NCBI GenBank assembly: GCA_027489035.1 | Contig: JAIYAN010000002.1 | Location: forward strand, 32,363 to 96,362 | DNA: 64,000 nucleotides | Origin: Chitinophagaceae bacterium | Lineage (GTDB): Bacteria > Bacteroidota > Bacteroidia > Chitinophagales > Chitinophagaceae | Direction of reading: 5' to 3' | Part shown: positions 26,029 through 34,330 of the stretch, piece by piece | How positions within the stretch are numbered: position 1 is the first letter of the stretch | How the letters are laid out: each line of letters begins with the position of its first letter | Program-made: the position numbers and the translations under genes | The notes under the pieces: model-generated | The model's database searches: none | Seen by the model: the letters and a program-made list of their open reading frames with translations, nothing else | Told to the model about the DNA's origin: nothing

Positions 26029-27477
26029 TTAAAATTGGAAATAAATAAAATTTTGTTCTTTCCCTCCAAAGTAAATAATAGCAAAAATAATCACATAGTA
26101 AAATGCCCACCTGATTGGTCTTTTCCAATTTAGTCCTATACGCGCAATGGCAAATTGTTGCTCTCGTCCCAACCATTCTACAATATTAAATATCACTAAA
26201 AGGATAAGAATTGGGAATGAATTGGCACTACCTTTAAAACTAGGTGCAGAAATTATTGATTTAGAAAATATGTTTGATAATATTTCAAATGCATGGGTTA
26301 AATTATTCGCTCGAAAGAAAATCCATGCTAGTACTGCTAAAAAAAAGGTTTTAATAATTGCAAAAAAATCGCTTAATGTTGGCAAATATTTTCCTTGTGC
26401 AACGATGTTAAGATTGTTTCTATTTGTGTTAAATAGTATTGAAGGCATGATAAATAGGGCATTTAAAAAACCCCAAACAATAAAAGTCCAGTTTGCACCA
26501 TGCCAAAAACCACTTACAATAAAAATGATAAATGTATTACGTATTTTATTCCACATCCCACCTTTACTGCCACCTAATGGAATGTAGAGATAATCTTTAA
26601 ACCATGACGATAATGAAATATGCCATCTTCTCCAAAATTCAGCAATATCTCTAGAGAAATAAGGAAAAGCAAAGTTTCTTAAAAGGTCTATTCCAAATAA
26701 TCGTGCTGTACCTAAAGCGATGTCCGAATATCCTGAGAAATCACAATAAATTTGAAATGTAAAAAAAACGGCACCTAACAACAATGTGCTTCCTGAATAG
26801 TGCGCTGAATTATTAAAAATTTCATTTGCAAATTCAGCACAATTGTCGGCGATTACAATCTTTTTAAATAATCCCCATAATATTTGTCTAAGCCCATCTA
26901 TAGATTTAGAATAATCAAAAGTTCTACTTTTTTTAATTTGAGGTAAAAGATGTGTAGCCCTTTCAATAGGACCTGCGACAAGAAGTGGAAAAAAGCTAAC
27001 AAAAAGAGAGTAGTCTATGAAGTTTCTTTCTGGTTTAATTCGGTCTTTATAAAGATCTATAACGTATGATAATCCATGAAAAGTATAAAATGAAATACCT
27101 ACTGGTAACATAATTTGCAATGTGCTCAAATTTGTTTTTATTCCTAAAACGGAAAGTGCATCACCAAAAGAAGAAGCAAAAAAGTTGTAATATTTAAAAA
27201 CGCCAAGAAAACCCAAATTTATTCCAATACTAATCCATAACCATAATTGTTTTCTTTTTTTGCTGTTTGACTCATGAATTTTAATGCCTGTATAATAATC
27301 TAAAATCGTTGAGAAAATAAGTAAAAACATAAATCTCCAATCCCAACAAGCATAAAAAAAATAGCTAGAAACAAGTAATAAAATATTCTGAACCCTTAAA
27401 TCTCTTTTTGTAAAAAACCAGTATAAAACAAATACAATAGGTAAGAAAATTGCAAAGTTTAAGGTATTAAATAGCAT
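26029..27477 (-). CDS. MBOAT family membrane O-acyltransferase (cassette 1)
   Basis: This 482-residue polytopic enzyme is of the AlgI/DltB branch of membrane-bound O-acyltransferases, which move acyl groups across the inner membrane onto surface glycans. It has about ten or more hydrophobic helices. Landmarks are MLPVGISFYTFHGLSYVIDLYK, FPLLVAGPIERATHLLPQI, FWRRWHISLSSWFKDYLYIP and the catalytic-His motif VSGFWHGANWTFIVWG. It is followed by the SGNH-like gene with which it should form a pair. The second MBOAT of this window (46186) shares the same motifs, so the two are paralogues about 19 kb apart and on opposite strands. Confidence 0.93.
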   Translation of the reverse strand: MLFNTLNFAIFLPIVFVLYWFFTKRDLRVQNILLLVSSYFFYACWDWRFMFLLIFSTILDYYTGIKIHESNSKKRKQLWLWISIGINLGFLGVFKYYNFFASSFGDALSVLGIKTNLSTLQIMLPVGISFYTFHGLSYVIDLYKDRIKPERNFIDYSLFVSFFPLLVAGPIERATHLLPQIKKSRTFDYSKSIDGLRQILWGLFKKIVIADNCAEFANEIFNNSAHYSGSTLLLGAVFFTFQIYCDFSGYSDIALGTARLFGIDLLRNFAFPYFSRDIAEFWRRWHISLSSWFKDYLYIPLGGSKGGMWNKIRNTFIIFIVSGFWHGANWTFIVWGFLNALFIMPSILFNTNRNNLNIVAQGKYLPTLSDFFAIIKTFFLAVLAWIFFRANNLTHAFEILSNIFSKSIISAPSFKGSANSFPILILLVIFNIVEWLGREQQFAIARIGLNWKRPIRWAFYYVIIFAIIYFGGKEQNFIYFQF

Positions 27478-27868
27478 CGTGAATTCAATTATACCGCAAT
27501 ATTAGTTTTTTTTTCTTTGAATTTTGTACTTTTAAAATTATCAATTAAAGAATTACGCAAGATGAAATATTTGTATATATAAAGAACGCTAATGAAGAAA
27601 TTGATTTTTGGAAAATCAAAAAATTGTTCGATAATTAAAACTGCTTGTAAGGTTAAAGACTTGGATTCAAATAATAACTGAAAATGGAACTATTTTTTGC
27701 ACAATTTAAAAAACACGATTAAACCATCTGTAATAGCATCAATTTGAATTTGTAAAATGCAGAAATAATGCTTTGCATTCGTTTCAGAAAAGGTAAATGC
27801 ATCAAAATGAAAATATTTCCACCATTTAAACCATTTAACAATAAACCATCGAAGCAATTTAAACTTCT
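27478..27868. other. 391 bp AT-rich spacer, no gene seen
   Basis: The spacer lies upstream of the MBOAT gene and downstream of the E2 gene, both on the minus strand. No coding frame of useful length or RNA family is recognisable. The left end should hold the MBOAT promoter. The right end, 27821-27864, holds a degenerate copy of the dispersed repeat. Confidence 0.6.
27821..27864 (-). repeat. Degenerate dispersed intergenic repeat
   Basis: ACCATTTAAACCATTTAAC followed by ATAAACCATCGAAGCAATTTAAA matches the AACCATTAAACCAGCGAAGC arrangement of the repeat family with several substitutions. It abuts the stop codon of the E2 gene. Confidence 0.5.
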
Positions 27869-29203
27869 TTAAATCCCTCTATTCGAATCAAAGTTTTCCA
27901 ATTCTTTGCTAACCGCATTCAAGAAAGACGAACCCAAAGCACCATCGATAATTCTATGATCGTAACTTAACGAAATATACATCATGTGACGGATTGCGAT
28001 TGAATCTCCTTGAGGTGTTTCGATAACCATTGGTCTTTTCTTGATTGCACCAACAGCCATAATTGCTACCTGTGGTTGATTGATGATAGGAGTGCCCATG
28101 ATACTTCCAAAAGTACCTACATTTGTCAGTGTAAATGTACCACCAGTGGTATCGTCTGGTTTTAATTTATTATTACGTGCTGCAGTTGCCAATCCATTTA
28201 CCTGTTTAGTTAATCCCACTAGATTTAATTGGTCTGCATTTTTAATGACAGGTACAATCAAATTTCCAGAAGGCAAAGCTGTAGCCATTCCTATGTTCAA
28301 ATCTTTTTTGATGATGATTTTATCGCCGTCCAAAGAAGAACTCAACATCGGGTATTTCTTCAAACTCTTTACAATCGCTTCAATAAATAATGGCGTGAAT
28401 GTAATTTTTTCACCTTCTCTTTTTTCAAATTCTTTTTTCACTTTTTCTCTCCATAAAACCAAATTGGTTACATCGCATTCTGCAAAGCTGGTTACATGTG
28501 GACTCGTATGCTTGCTATCAACCATATGCTTGGCAATGAGTTTACGCATTCTATCCATTTCAATAATTTCTACATTGCCAGGATAAACTACAGGCGCCAT
28601 TTCTTGAACAGGTTTTACATTTGCTTCTACAACAGGCTTGATGATTTCTGCTTTGGCAGTTTGAATTGGAACAGCCGTGTGTGAAGTCTTATTTGGATTA
28701 GCCACAAAAGCTAAAATGTCTTTTTTGGTTACACGTCCATCTTGTCCAGTTCCTGGTATTTTCTCTAAATCAGCCATGCTAATCCCTTCACTTTGTGCAA
28801 TATTTAATACCAAAGGAGAGTAAAAACGCATTCCATTACTATTAGCTTGCGTTGTTGTAGATGTTGGTTGAAAAGGGATTTCTTCCACAATTTTCACTTC
28901 CTCATATTCTTTTTTAGGTTCAATAGAAGCAGATGGATTTATCGGTTGACTATCATTAGAAGAAACAACTTTAATTTTAGCAATTACAGCACCGATAGGC
29001 ACTACGTCATCTACATTAAATAAAATTGCTTCTAAAATACCCGCAGCTGTAGAAGGTACTTCGCTGTCTACTTTATCGGTAGCAATATCCAATACCGTTT
29101 CATCCATTGCTATTTTGTCACCAATTTGCTTATGCCATTTTAAAATAGTGGCTTCCATGATACTCTCGCCAAGTTTTGGCATAATTAAGTCTACTGAACT
29201 CAT
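27869..29203 (-). CDS. 2-oxoacid dehydrogenase dihydrolipoamide acyltransferase (E2)
   Basis: This 444-residue E2 core enzyme has one N-terminal lipoyl domain (lipoyl-Lys in DIATDKVDSEVPS, residue about 44), a flexible linker, a peripheral-subunit-binding domain (FYSPLVLNIAQSEGISMADL...GQDGRVTKKDIL) and a C-terminal acyltransferase domain with catalytic His and Asp in SYDHRIIDGALG near residue 416. The single lipoyl domain and DKVDSEV lipoylation motif are closer to branched-chain or generic Bacteroidota E2s than to the classical pyruvate E2, so I do not choose between pyruvate and branched-chain 2-oxoacid complexes. E3 and E1 beta lie elsewhere in the window. Confidence 0.92.
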   Translation of the reverse strand: MSSVDLIMPKLGESIMEATILKWHKQIGDKIAMDETVLDIATDKVDSEVPSTAAGILEAILFNVDDVVPIGAVIAKIKVVSSNDSQPINPSASIEPKKEYEEVKIVEEIPFQPTSTTTQANSNGMRFYSPLVLNIAQSEGISMADLEKIPGTGQDGRVTKKDILAFVANPNKTSHTAVPIQTAKAEIIKPVVEANVKPVQEMAPVVYPGNVEIIEMDRMRKLIAKHMVDSKHTSPHVTSFAECDVTNLVLWREKVKKEFEKREGEKITFTPLFIEAIVKSLKKYPMLSSSLDGDKIIIKKDLNIGMATALPSGNLIVPVIKNADQLNLVGLTKQVNGLATAARNNKLKPDDTTGGTFTLTNVGTFGSIMGTPIINQPQVAIMAVGAIKKRPMVIETPQGDSIAIRHMMYISLSYDHRIIDGALGSSFLNAVSKELENFDSNRGI

Positions 29204-29232
29204 ATAAAAAACTTAGGGTTATTTAATATTCG

Positions 29233-29263
29233 CAAATGTAAGTAAATTCAAATAGTAGTCATA
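29233..29263 (-). promoter_or_regulatory. Possible promoter for the E2 gene
   Basis: On the minus strand, TATG (29263-29260) is followed after 19 bases by TACATTTG (29240-29233), an exact TAnnTTTG box. Transcription would begin near 29227, about 24 bases before the E2 start codon. The upstream element matches TTTG at three of four bases. Confidence 0.42.
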
Positions 29264-29398
29264 AGCTTTCTAGTAAATTTATAACCCAAGATTTGATTTA
29301 TTTAAGGTTTGTATGTATTTACAACAGATAGATAAATTTTTCTTGAGTTATTTACAAAAAAATCAGCTTTATGACTTGATAATTTGATTTTTTAAAAT

Positions 29399-30640
29399 TT
29401 AGCCTTGTTCATTTATAAAACATCTCAACATATTTAATGCATTCATGGCGGTGAGTTGTATGTTTTTTTGTCGGTTAAACCTAAAGTGAAATTTCTTAGT
29501 GATTGTTTTTGTTTCACTTGCAACAGCAATCCAAACCGTACCAACTGGTTTTTCTGCCATTCCACCACCTGGTCCCATTATTCCTGAAACGGCAATTGCA
29601 TAGGTTGTATTGAGTTGGTTTAATAACCCGTTTGCCATTTCAATGACTACTTCTTCACTAACAGCACCATGCGTTTCTAATGTTGATTTTTTTACTTGTA
29701 ATGATTTTTCTTTTGCAGCGTACGAATAAGTAATCATGCTTCCCTCGTAATATGCCGAAGCGCCTGGAACATTACTGATTAAATGTGAAATATAACCTCC
29801 AGTGCAACTTTCGGCAGTTCCAACTGTTTCATTTCGTGACAATAACATTTTACCAATCACTTGTTCCATTCCCTCATCTTCAGTAGTTACCAAATATTCA
29901 GAAACAGCATTTTTTAAAATCTCAAATTGATCATTTATCGTATTGTCGGATTCTAGATTGGCTGACGTTAATCTCAATCTTACAATACCATGATTGGGCA
30001 AGTAAGCCAACTTTATATTGTTGGGTAAATTTTCTTCAAATTCTTGAAGCAAATCGGCCAACATCGATTCGCCTATCCCATAAGTAACCAAAGTTTTATG
30101 CGTAATCTTGGGTAAATTAAATGAGGATACCAAAAATGGTAAAATGTCTTCTTCCACCATTCCCATCATTTCAAATGGCACGCCAGGTAAACTAAAATAC
30201 AATGTTCCATTTTTTTCAAATTGCATTCCAGATGCCGTCCCTCTTTTGTTGATGATAACTTTGCAACTATCTGGAACTTCGGCTTGTTTAATATTTCTTT
30301 CTGTGATTGGTCTTTTAAATACTTGTTCGAAAAGATGGGTTACATTTTTTAACGCTTCATCATTTAAAACCATTTTTCCATCAAAATACTTGCATAACAA
30401 TGGTTTTGTAATGTCATCTGCCGTTGGTCCTAAACCACCAGTGATAAAAATAACATCTTCCTTTTTAGATTCTTCATCAAGGGCAGACCATATTTCATCC
30501 CAATTATCGCCAACTGCAACACGCCTTAATACTGGAATCCCAATTGAATTTAATTGTTGTGCAATCCAAGCACTGTTGGTATCAATTACTTGACCAATTA
30601 GCAATTCATCTCCGATGGTAATTATTGATGCTTTTATCAT
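29399..30640 (-). CDS. cinA: CinA family protein (MoCF-like + NMN deamidase-like domains)
   Basis: This 413-residue protein has an N-terminal molybdopterin-binding-fold (MoCF/COG1058) domain (ASIITIGDELLIGQVIDTNS; ITGGLGPTADDITK) that in relatives has ADP-ribose pyrophosphatase activity. The C-terminal CinA domain (GTAESCTGGYISHLISNVPG; AVSGIMGPGGG; KPVGTVWIA) is a nicotinamide-mononucleotide deamidase in relatives. The role is pyridine-nucleotide salvage; the historical link to competence is indirect. The start is set at 30640 (MIKASIITIGDELL); the frame runs 16 codons further upstream without conservation. Confidence 0.93.
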   Translation of the reverse strand: MIKASIITIGDELLIGQVIDTNSAWIAQQLNSIGIPVLRRVAVGDNWDEIWSALDEESKKEDVIFITGGLGPTADDITKPLLCKYFDGKMVLNDEALKNVTHLFEQVFKRPITERNIKQAEVPDSCKVIINKRGTASGMQFEKNGTLYFSLPGVPFEMMGMVEEDILPFLVSSFNLPKITHKTLVTYGIGESMLADLLQEFEENLPNNIKLAYLPNHGIVRLRLTSANLESDNTINDQFEILKNAVSEYLVTTEDEGMEQVIGKMLLSRNETVGTAESCTGGYISHLISNVPGASAYYEGSMITYSYAAKEKSLQVKKSTLETHGAVSEEVVIEMANGLLNQLNTTYAIAVSGIMGPGGGMAEKPVGTVWIAVASETKTITKKFHFRFNRQKNIQLTAMNALNMLRCFINEQG

Positions 30641-30765
30641 GTTTGGAATTTTAATTTTTAATGTCAGATTCAATAATTTTAATAACAAAATAATTGAATA
30701 CTTGTTTGATTATCAAAAAATTACAGATTTGCTTGTAAATGTTTAGATTTGCTAAAAATGGAACT

Positions 30766-31200
30766 ATGGAACAACAAAATTATAAAAACCATGGCCGAAT
30801 GGCACCCAGAGCGTATTATGTTGGACTTGCCCTGGCACTTATTGTAATTGTGTTCACTTTGATTTATTGTGAAGATATTTCAAAAGGTTGGAATGGTAAT
30901 TTATTGCCAGTCCTTTTCTTTGATCTATGTATTGGTGTTATTTTAATTGGATATTTTACAAGAGCTTTTGCACTTAAGGCGCAAGACAGGGCAATTCGAG
31001 CGGAAGAAAATTTGCGTCATTTTGCTTTGACAGGAAAGTTGTTGGATAAAAAATTAACGATCAATCAAGTTATTGCATTAAGATTTGCATCAGATGAAGA
31101 GTTTGTTTTGTTGGCTCAAAAAGCCGCAGAAGAAAATACTTCGGCTAAAGAAATCAAATTAGCTATAAAAAAATGGCGCGCTGATCATTATAGGGTTTAA
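30766..31200 (+). CDS. DUF6526 family membrane protein
   Basis: This 144-residue membrane protein of unknown function starts at 30766 (MEQQNYKNHGRMAPRAYYVG), the usual N-terminus of DUF6526 proteins. Two hydrophobic helices lie at roughly residues 16-37 and 48-68, and a charged cytoplasmic helical tail (ALKAQDRAIRAEENLRHFALTGKLL) follows. TAGATTTG at 30744-30751 lies 14 bp before the ATG and may be a -7 box. The gene diverges from cinA and precedes the polysaccharide locus by about 160 bp. Confidence 0.72.
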   Translation: MEQQNYKNHGRMAPRAYYVGLALALIVIVFTLIYCEDISKGWNGNLLPVLFFDLCIGVILIGYFTRAFALKAQDRAIRAEENLRHFALTGKLLDKKLTINQVIALRFASDEEFVLLAQKAAEENTSAKEIKLAIKKWRADHYRV

Positions 31201-31358
31201 TTTTTTTATTTTCAATAATGCGTCAATAGCTTTTAAAAAAACTTAATAATATCTTTATTTAAAACAAGGTGAATCGGTTAAAAATAAAATAATTTTACAC
31301 CTATTTATTATTTATTAAGTATAGATTCCAATATTAAATATAAAAACCTAAGTACAGT

Positions 31359-32198
31359 ATGTCTTGGACTGAAGTTATAGAACCCAAAAGTAAATTGTTT
31401 GATCTCAAATTTAAGGAAGCGTGGCATTATCGCGATTTGCTTAGAATGTGGGTAAAAAGAGATTTTACGGCTACTTACAAACAAACAATTCTTGGCCCAA
31501 TTTGGTTTTTTCTTCAGCCTTTGTTGATGACCATCATGTTTACCATCGTGTTTGGCAAGTTTGCCAAATTATCAACTGATGGATTGCCACAGATTTTATT
31601 CTATTTAGCTGGTGTAACCATTTGGAACTATTTTTCAGAAAGTTTCACCAAAACAGCCAATGTGTTTAAAGACAATGCAAGCATTTTTGGAAAAGTATAT
31701 TTCCCTAGAATTATCATGCCATTAAGCATTGTTACCTCAAATCTTATTCGATTTTTAATTCAGTTTTTTCTATTTATATGTTTTCTTTGTTATTACAAAT
31801 TTTCTGGAAACCCTTCTGTACAGCCCAATCTAATGATTTTGATTACACCTATTTTATTGGTAATCATGGCTGGATTTGCGCTTGGCGCTGGTATGATTAT
31901 CAGTTCAATGACTACAAAATATCGTGATTTAACTTTCTTATTAACTTTTGGTGTGCAACTTTTGATGTACGCTACACCTGTAATTTATCCCATCAATTCA
32001 TTACCCGAAAAATATAAACTTTATGTGATGGCCAATCCCATCGCTCCAGTTGTGGAAACGTTTAGATATGCATACTTGGGAACAGGCGCATTTTCTTGGG
32101 GCAGTTTGATGTATAGTTTTGGTGCTATGATTACAATATTATTTGCCGGTGTTTTTATATTTAATAAGGTAGAGAAAAACTTTATGGACACGGTATAA
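31359..32198 (+). CDS. Polysaccharide ABC transporter permease (Wzm-like)
   Basis: This 279-residue ABC-2 type inner-membrane permease forms the channel that flips an undecaprenyl-linked glycan or teichoic-type polymer. It begins with a cytoplasmic amphipathic segment (KEAWHYRDLLRMWVKRDFTATYKQTILGPIW), the gate-helix region characteristic of Wzm/TagG proteins, followed by six hydrophobic helices. It is the first gene of the polysaccharide locus and lies 10 bp before the ATPase gene. The pair shows that this glycan is exported by the ABC-transporter-dependent route rather than by Wzx/Wzy. Confidence 0.93.
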   Translation: MSWTEVIEPKSKLFDLKFKEAWHYRDLLRMWVKRDFTATYKQTILGPIWFFLQPLLMTIMFTIVFGKFAKLSTDGLPQILFYLAGVTIWNYFSESFTKTANVFKDNASIFGKVYFPRIIMPLSIVTSNLIRFLIQFFLFICFLCYYKFSGNPSVQPNLMILITPILLVIMAGFALGAGMIISSMTTKYRDLTFLLTFGVQLLMYATPVIYPINSLPEKYKLYVMANPIAPVVETFRYAYLGTGAFSWGSLMYSFGAMITILFAGVFIFNKVEKNFMDTV

Positions 32199-32208
32199 AA
32201 TTAAAAAA

Positions 32209-33474
32209 ATGAGTGAAGTTGCAATAAAGGTTGAAAACCTCTCCAAGTTATATGCTTTGGGCCAAATTGGTACCGGTACAATTAGCCGCGACCTAGAAAG
32301 ATGGTATGCAAGAATTAGGGGAAAAGAAGATCCATATGCAAAAATTGGACAAACGAATGATAGAACTACAAAAGGATCAAGTGATTTTGTGTGGTCACTT
32401 CGTGATATCAATTTTGAAGTTCAAAAAGGAGAAGTATTGGGCATTATCGGTAGAAATGGCGCGGGTAAAAGTACTTTGTTGAAAATCCTTTCTAAAATCA
32501 CAAGTCCCACTACAGGAAAAATTTCTATTGACGGACGTATTGCTTCTTTACTCGAGGTTGGAACCGGATTTCATCCTGAGATGACTGGTAGAGAAAACAT
32601 TTTTATGAATGGGGCTATATTGGGCATGCGTAAATATGAGATTCAGCGTAAGTTTGATGAAATCGTTGATTTTGCTGGTGTCGCTGCTTATATTGATACC
32701 CCAGTGAAGCGTTACAGTAGTGGTATGTATGTACGATTGGCATTTGCAGTAGCTGCATTTTTGGAACCCGAAATTTTAATCGTTGATGAAGTGTTGGCTG
32801 TAGGAGATGCAGAATTCCAAAAGAAATGTATCGGTAGGATGAAAGATGTTAGTGTAAACGAAGGCAGAACTGTACTTTTTGTTAGTCATAATATGGCTGC
32901 GGTTAAATCACTTTGCACACAAGGACTAGTGTTGAAAAATGGAACATTTGATTTTTATGGCAATCAATACCAAGCGGTGGAACATTATCAATCATCACAA
33001 ATAGCCAGCTCATCTTTTATACACGAAGGAGATATAGAAACGGCTCCTGGAAATCAAAACATCCGAATGTTGCGATTTCAGGCCAAACCTTTAAATGGGG
33101 AAGCTTTAAGCATTTCTTCTGGTGTTCAATTTGAACTTGAATTTTTTAATTATAAAGAAAACATAAACCTAGATGTAACTTTTGAATTGGTGAATATGGA
33201 TGAGGTTGTTGTTTTTCATCATGGCGCTTTTGTAAGCAAGGATAAAGATTCGAAAAAAACAACGTATAAAATCACCGGAAAATTACCACCCAATTTTTTG
33301 AATGCAGGTAACTACCGTTTTAATTTAATATTTGGCGAAAATCAACGATTTGGTTTATACAGTAAAAACGATATCATTCAATTTGAATTGACAAATGAAT
33401 CCTTTGGAACCAATAGTAAAACTTTGCCAGGTGTTGTTAGACCACAAATTCCATACGAAATCATTAATCTTTAA
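32209..33474 (+). CDS. Polysaccharide ABC transporter ATPase with C-terminal glycan-binding domain (Wzt-like)
   Basis: This 421-residue ATPase has Walker A IIGRNGAGKSTLLK, signature VKRYSSGMYVRLAFAVAA, Walker B EILIVDEVLAVGDAEF and switch His VLFVSHNMAAV in residues about 1-245. The C-terminal part (about 270-421) is beta-rich (EALSISSGVQFELEFFNY; LNAGNYRFNLIFGENQRFGLY) and corresponds to the Wzt carbohydrate-binding module, which in O9a-type systems recognises the non-reducing-end cap of the finished chain. This argues for a capped polymer with length controlled before export; the FkbM methyltransferases downstream could provide the cap (inference). It is followed 3 bp later by the first ketoisomerase gene. 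Confidence 0.92.
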   Translation: MSEVAIKVENLSKLYALGQIGTGTISRDLERWYARIRGKEDPYAKIGQTNDRTTKGSSDFVWSLRDINFEVQKGEVLGIIGRNGAGKSTLLKILSKITSPTTGKISIDGRIASLLEVGTGFHPEMTGRENIFMNGAILGMRKYEIQRKFDEIVDFAGVAAYIDTPVKRYSSGMYVRLAFAVAAFLEPEILIVDEVLAVGDAEFQKKCIGRMKDVSVNEGRTVLFVSHNMAAVKSLCTQGLVLKNGTFDFYGNQYQAVEHYQSSQIASSSFIHEGDIETAPGNQNIRMLRFQAKPLNGEALSISSGVQFELEFFNYKENINLDVTFELVNMDEVVVFHHGAFVSKDKDSKKTTYKITGKLPPNFLNAGNYRFNLIFGENQRFGLYSKNDIIQFELTNESFGTNSKTLPGVVRPQIPYEIINL

Positions 33475-33477
33475 TTA

Positions 33478-33885
33478 ATGCATCAAGCCCAAATAATCAA
33501 CTTACCCAAAATTCTCGATGAGCGGGGAAACTTGTCATTTTTTCAAAATGAACATCATTTGCCTTTTACCATCCAAAGGGTTTATTGGATTTATGATGTT
33601 CCTGGTGGAGAGGTTAGAGGTGGACATGCATATAGAGAAATGCAAGAATTTATTATCGCATTATCCGGAAGTTTTGATGTGATTTTGTTTGATGGAAAAG
33701 AAGAAAAAAAATTTACCTTAAATCGTTCTTATTACGGATTATACGTTCCTAAAATGTTGTGGCGGAGTATGGAAAATTTTTCTACAAATGCACTTGCCTT
33801 TGTGGCATCTGATTCTTTTTATGATGAACAAGATTATATTCGTGACAAGGATATATTCATAAATGAAATACATGGAGCTAAATAA
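33478..33885 (+). CDS. FdtA/WxcM-like sugar 3,4-ketoisomerase homologue, copy 1 (altered active site)
   Basis: This 135-residue cupin is of the FdtA/QdtA family, which interconverts dTDP-4-keto- and dTDP-3-keto-6-deoxyhexoses. The family frame is visible (QRVYWIYDVPGGEVRGGHAY; ALSGSFDVILFDG; FYDEQDYIRDKDIF). The conserved HxH pair is His50-x-Tyr52 here, so one of the two catalytic histidines is replaced by Tyr; the next copy keeps both. It may be inactive, have changed specificity, or work as a heteromer with its neighbour. It overlaps the next gene by 23 bp if that gene starts at its first ATG. Confidence 0.83.
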   Translation: MHQAQIINLPKILDERGNLSFFQNEHHLPFTIQRVYWIYDVPGGEVRGGHAYREMQEFIIALSGSFDVILFDGKEEKKFTLNRSYYGLYVPKMLWRSMENFSTNALAFVASDSFYDEQDYIRDKDIFINEIHGAK

Positions 33886-34285
33886 ATTTACCGTTTTTGA
33901 TTGTTCAATCATTCATTTTCCTAAAATTCAAAATAGGGCTGGCAATATTACACCCATACAAAATAACATTGAGGCACCATTTGAGATTAAGCGCGTGTAT
34001 TATTTGTATGATGTTCCAGGTGGAGAATCCAGAGGTGCTCATGCACATAAAGAACTCGAACAATTAATTATTGCAGCTAGTGGAAGCTTTGATGTTACCA
34101 TTGATGATGGAAAAAACAAAAAAACAATAAGCTTAAATAGACCCAATTTTGGTTTGCATTTAAAACCAGGTATGTGGCGAGAATTATCTAATTTTTCTTC
34201 TGGTTCAATTTGTTTGGTATTGGCTTCTTTGCTTTATGATGAAGCCGATTACATTCGTGATTATGATGATTTTTTAAAACGGTAG
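33863..34285 (+). CDS. fdtA: FdtA-like dTDP-sugar 3,4-ketoisomerase, copy 2
   Basis: This 140-residue cupin ketoisomerase keeps both active-site histidines (RGAHAHKELEQLIIA, His60 and His62) and the usual SGSFDVTIDDG, NRPNFGLHLKPGMW and LYDEADYIRDYDDF segments. With the aminotransferase that follows, it should make dTDP-3-amino-3,6-dideoxyhexose (Fuc3N or Qui3N type) from dTDP-4-keto-6-deoxyglucose. Two start codons are possible, 33863 and 33872; both overlap the end of copy 1, implying translational coupling. It is a tandem paralogue of the gene at 33478. RmlA/RmlB, which make the precursor, are not in the window. Confidence 0.86.
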   Translation: MKYMELNKFTVFDCSIIHFPKIQNRAGNITPIQNNIEAPFEIKRVYYLYDVPGGESRGAHAHKELEQLIIAASGSFDVTIDDGKNKKTISLNRPNFGLHLKPGMWRELSNFSSGSICLVLASLLYDEADYIRDYDDFLKR

Positions 34286-34330
34286 TTCTAATTTCAAATC
34301 AAATATTTAAAGTGAATTAATTAAGTATAT

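Noticed and set aside
27478..27868. Possible small RNA or tRNA in the E2/MBOAT spacer
   Set aside because: No cloverleaf, no CCA-adjacent acceptor stem and no known RNA signature could be found by eye; the region reads as AT-rich filler plus a repeat remnant.
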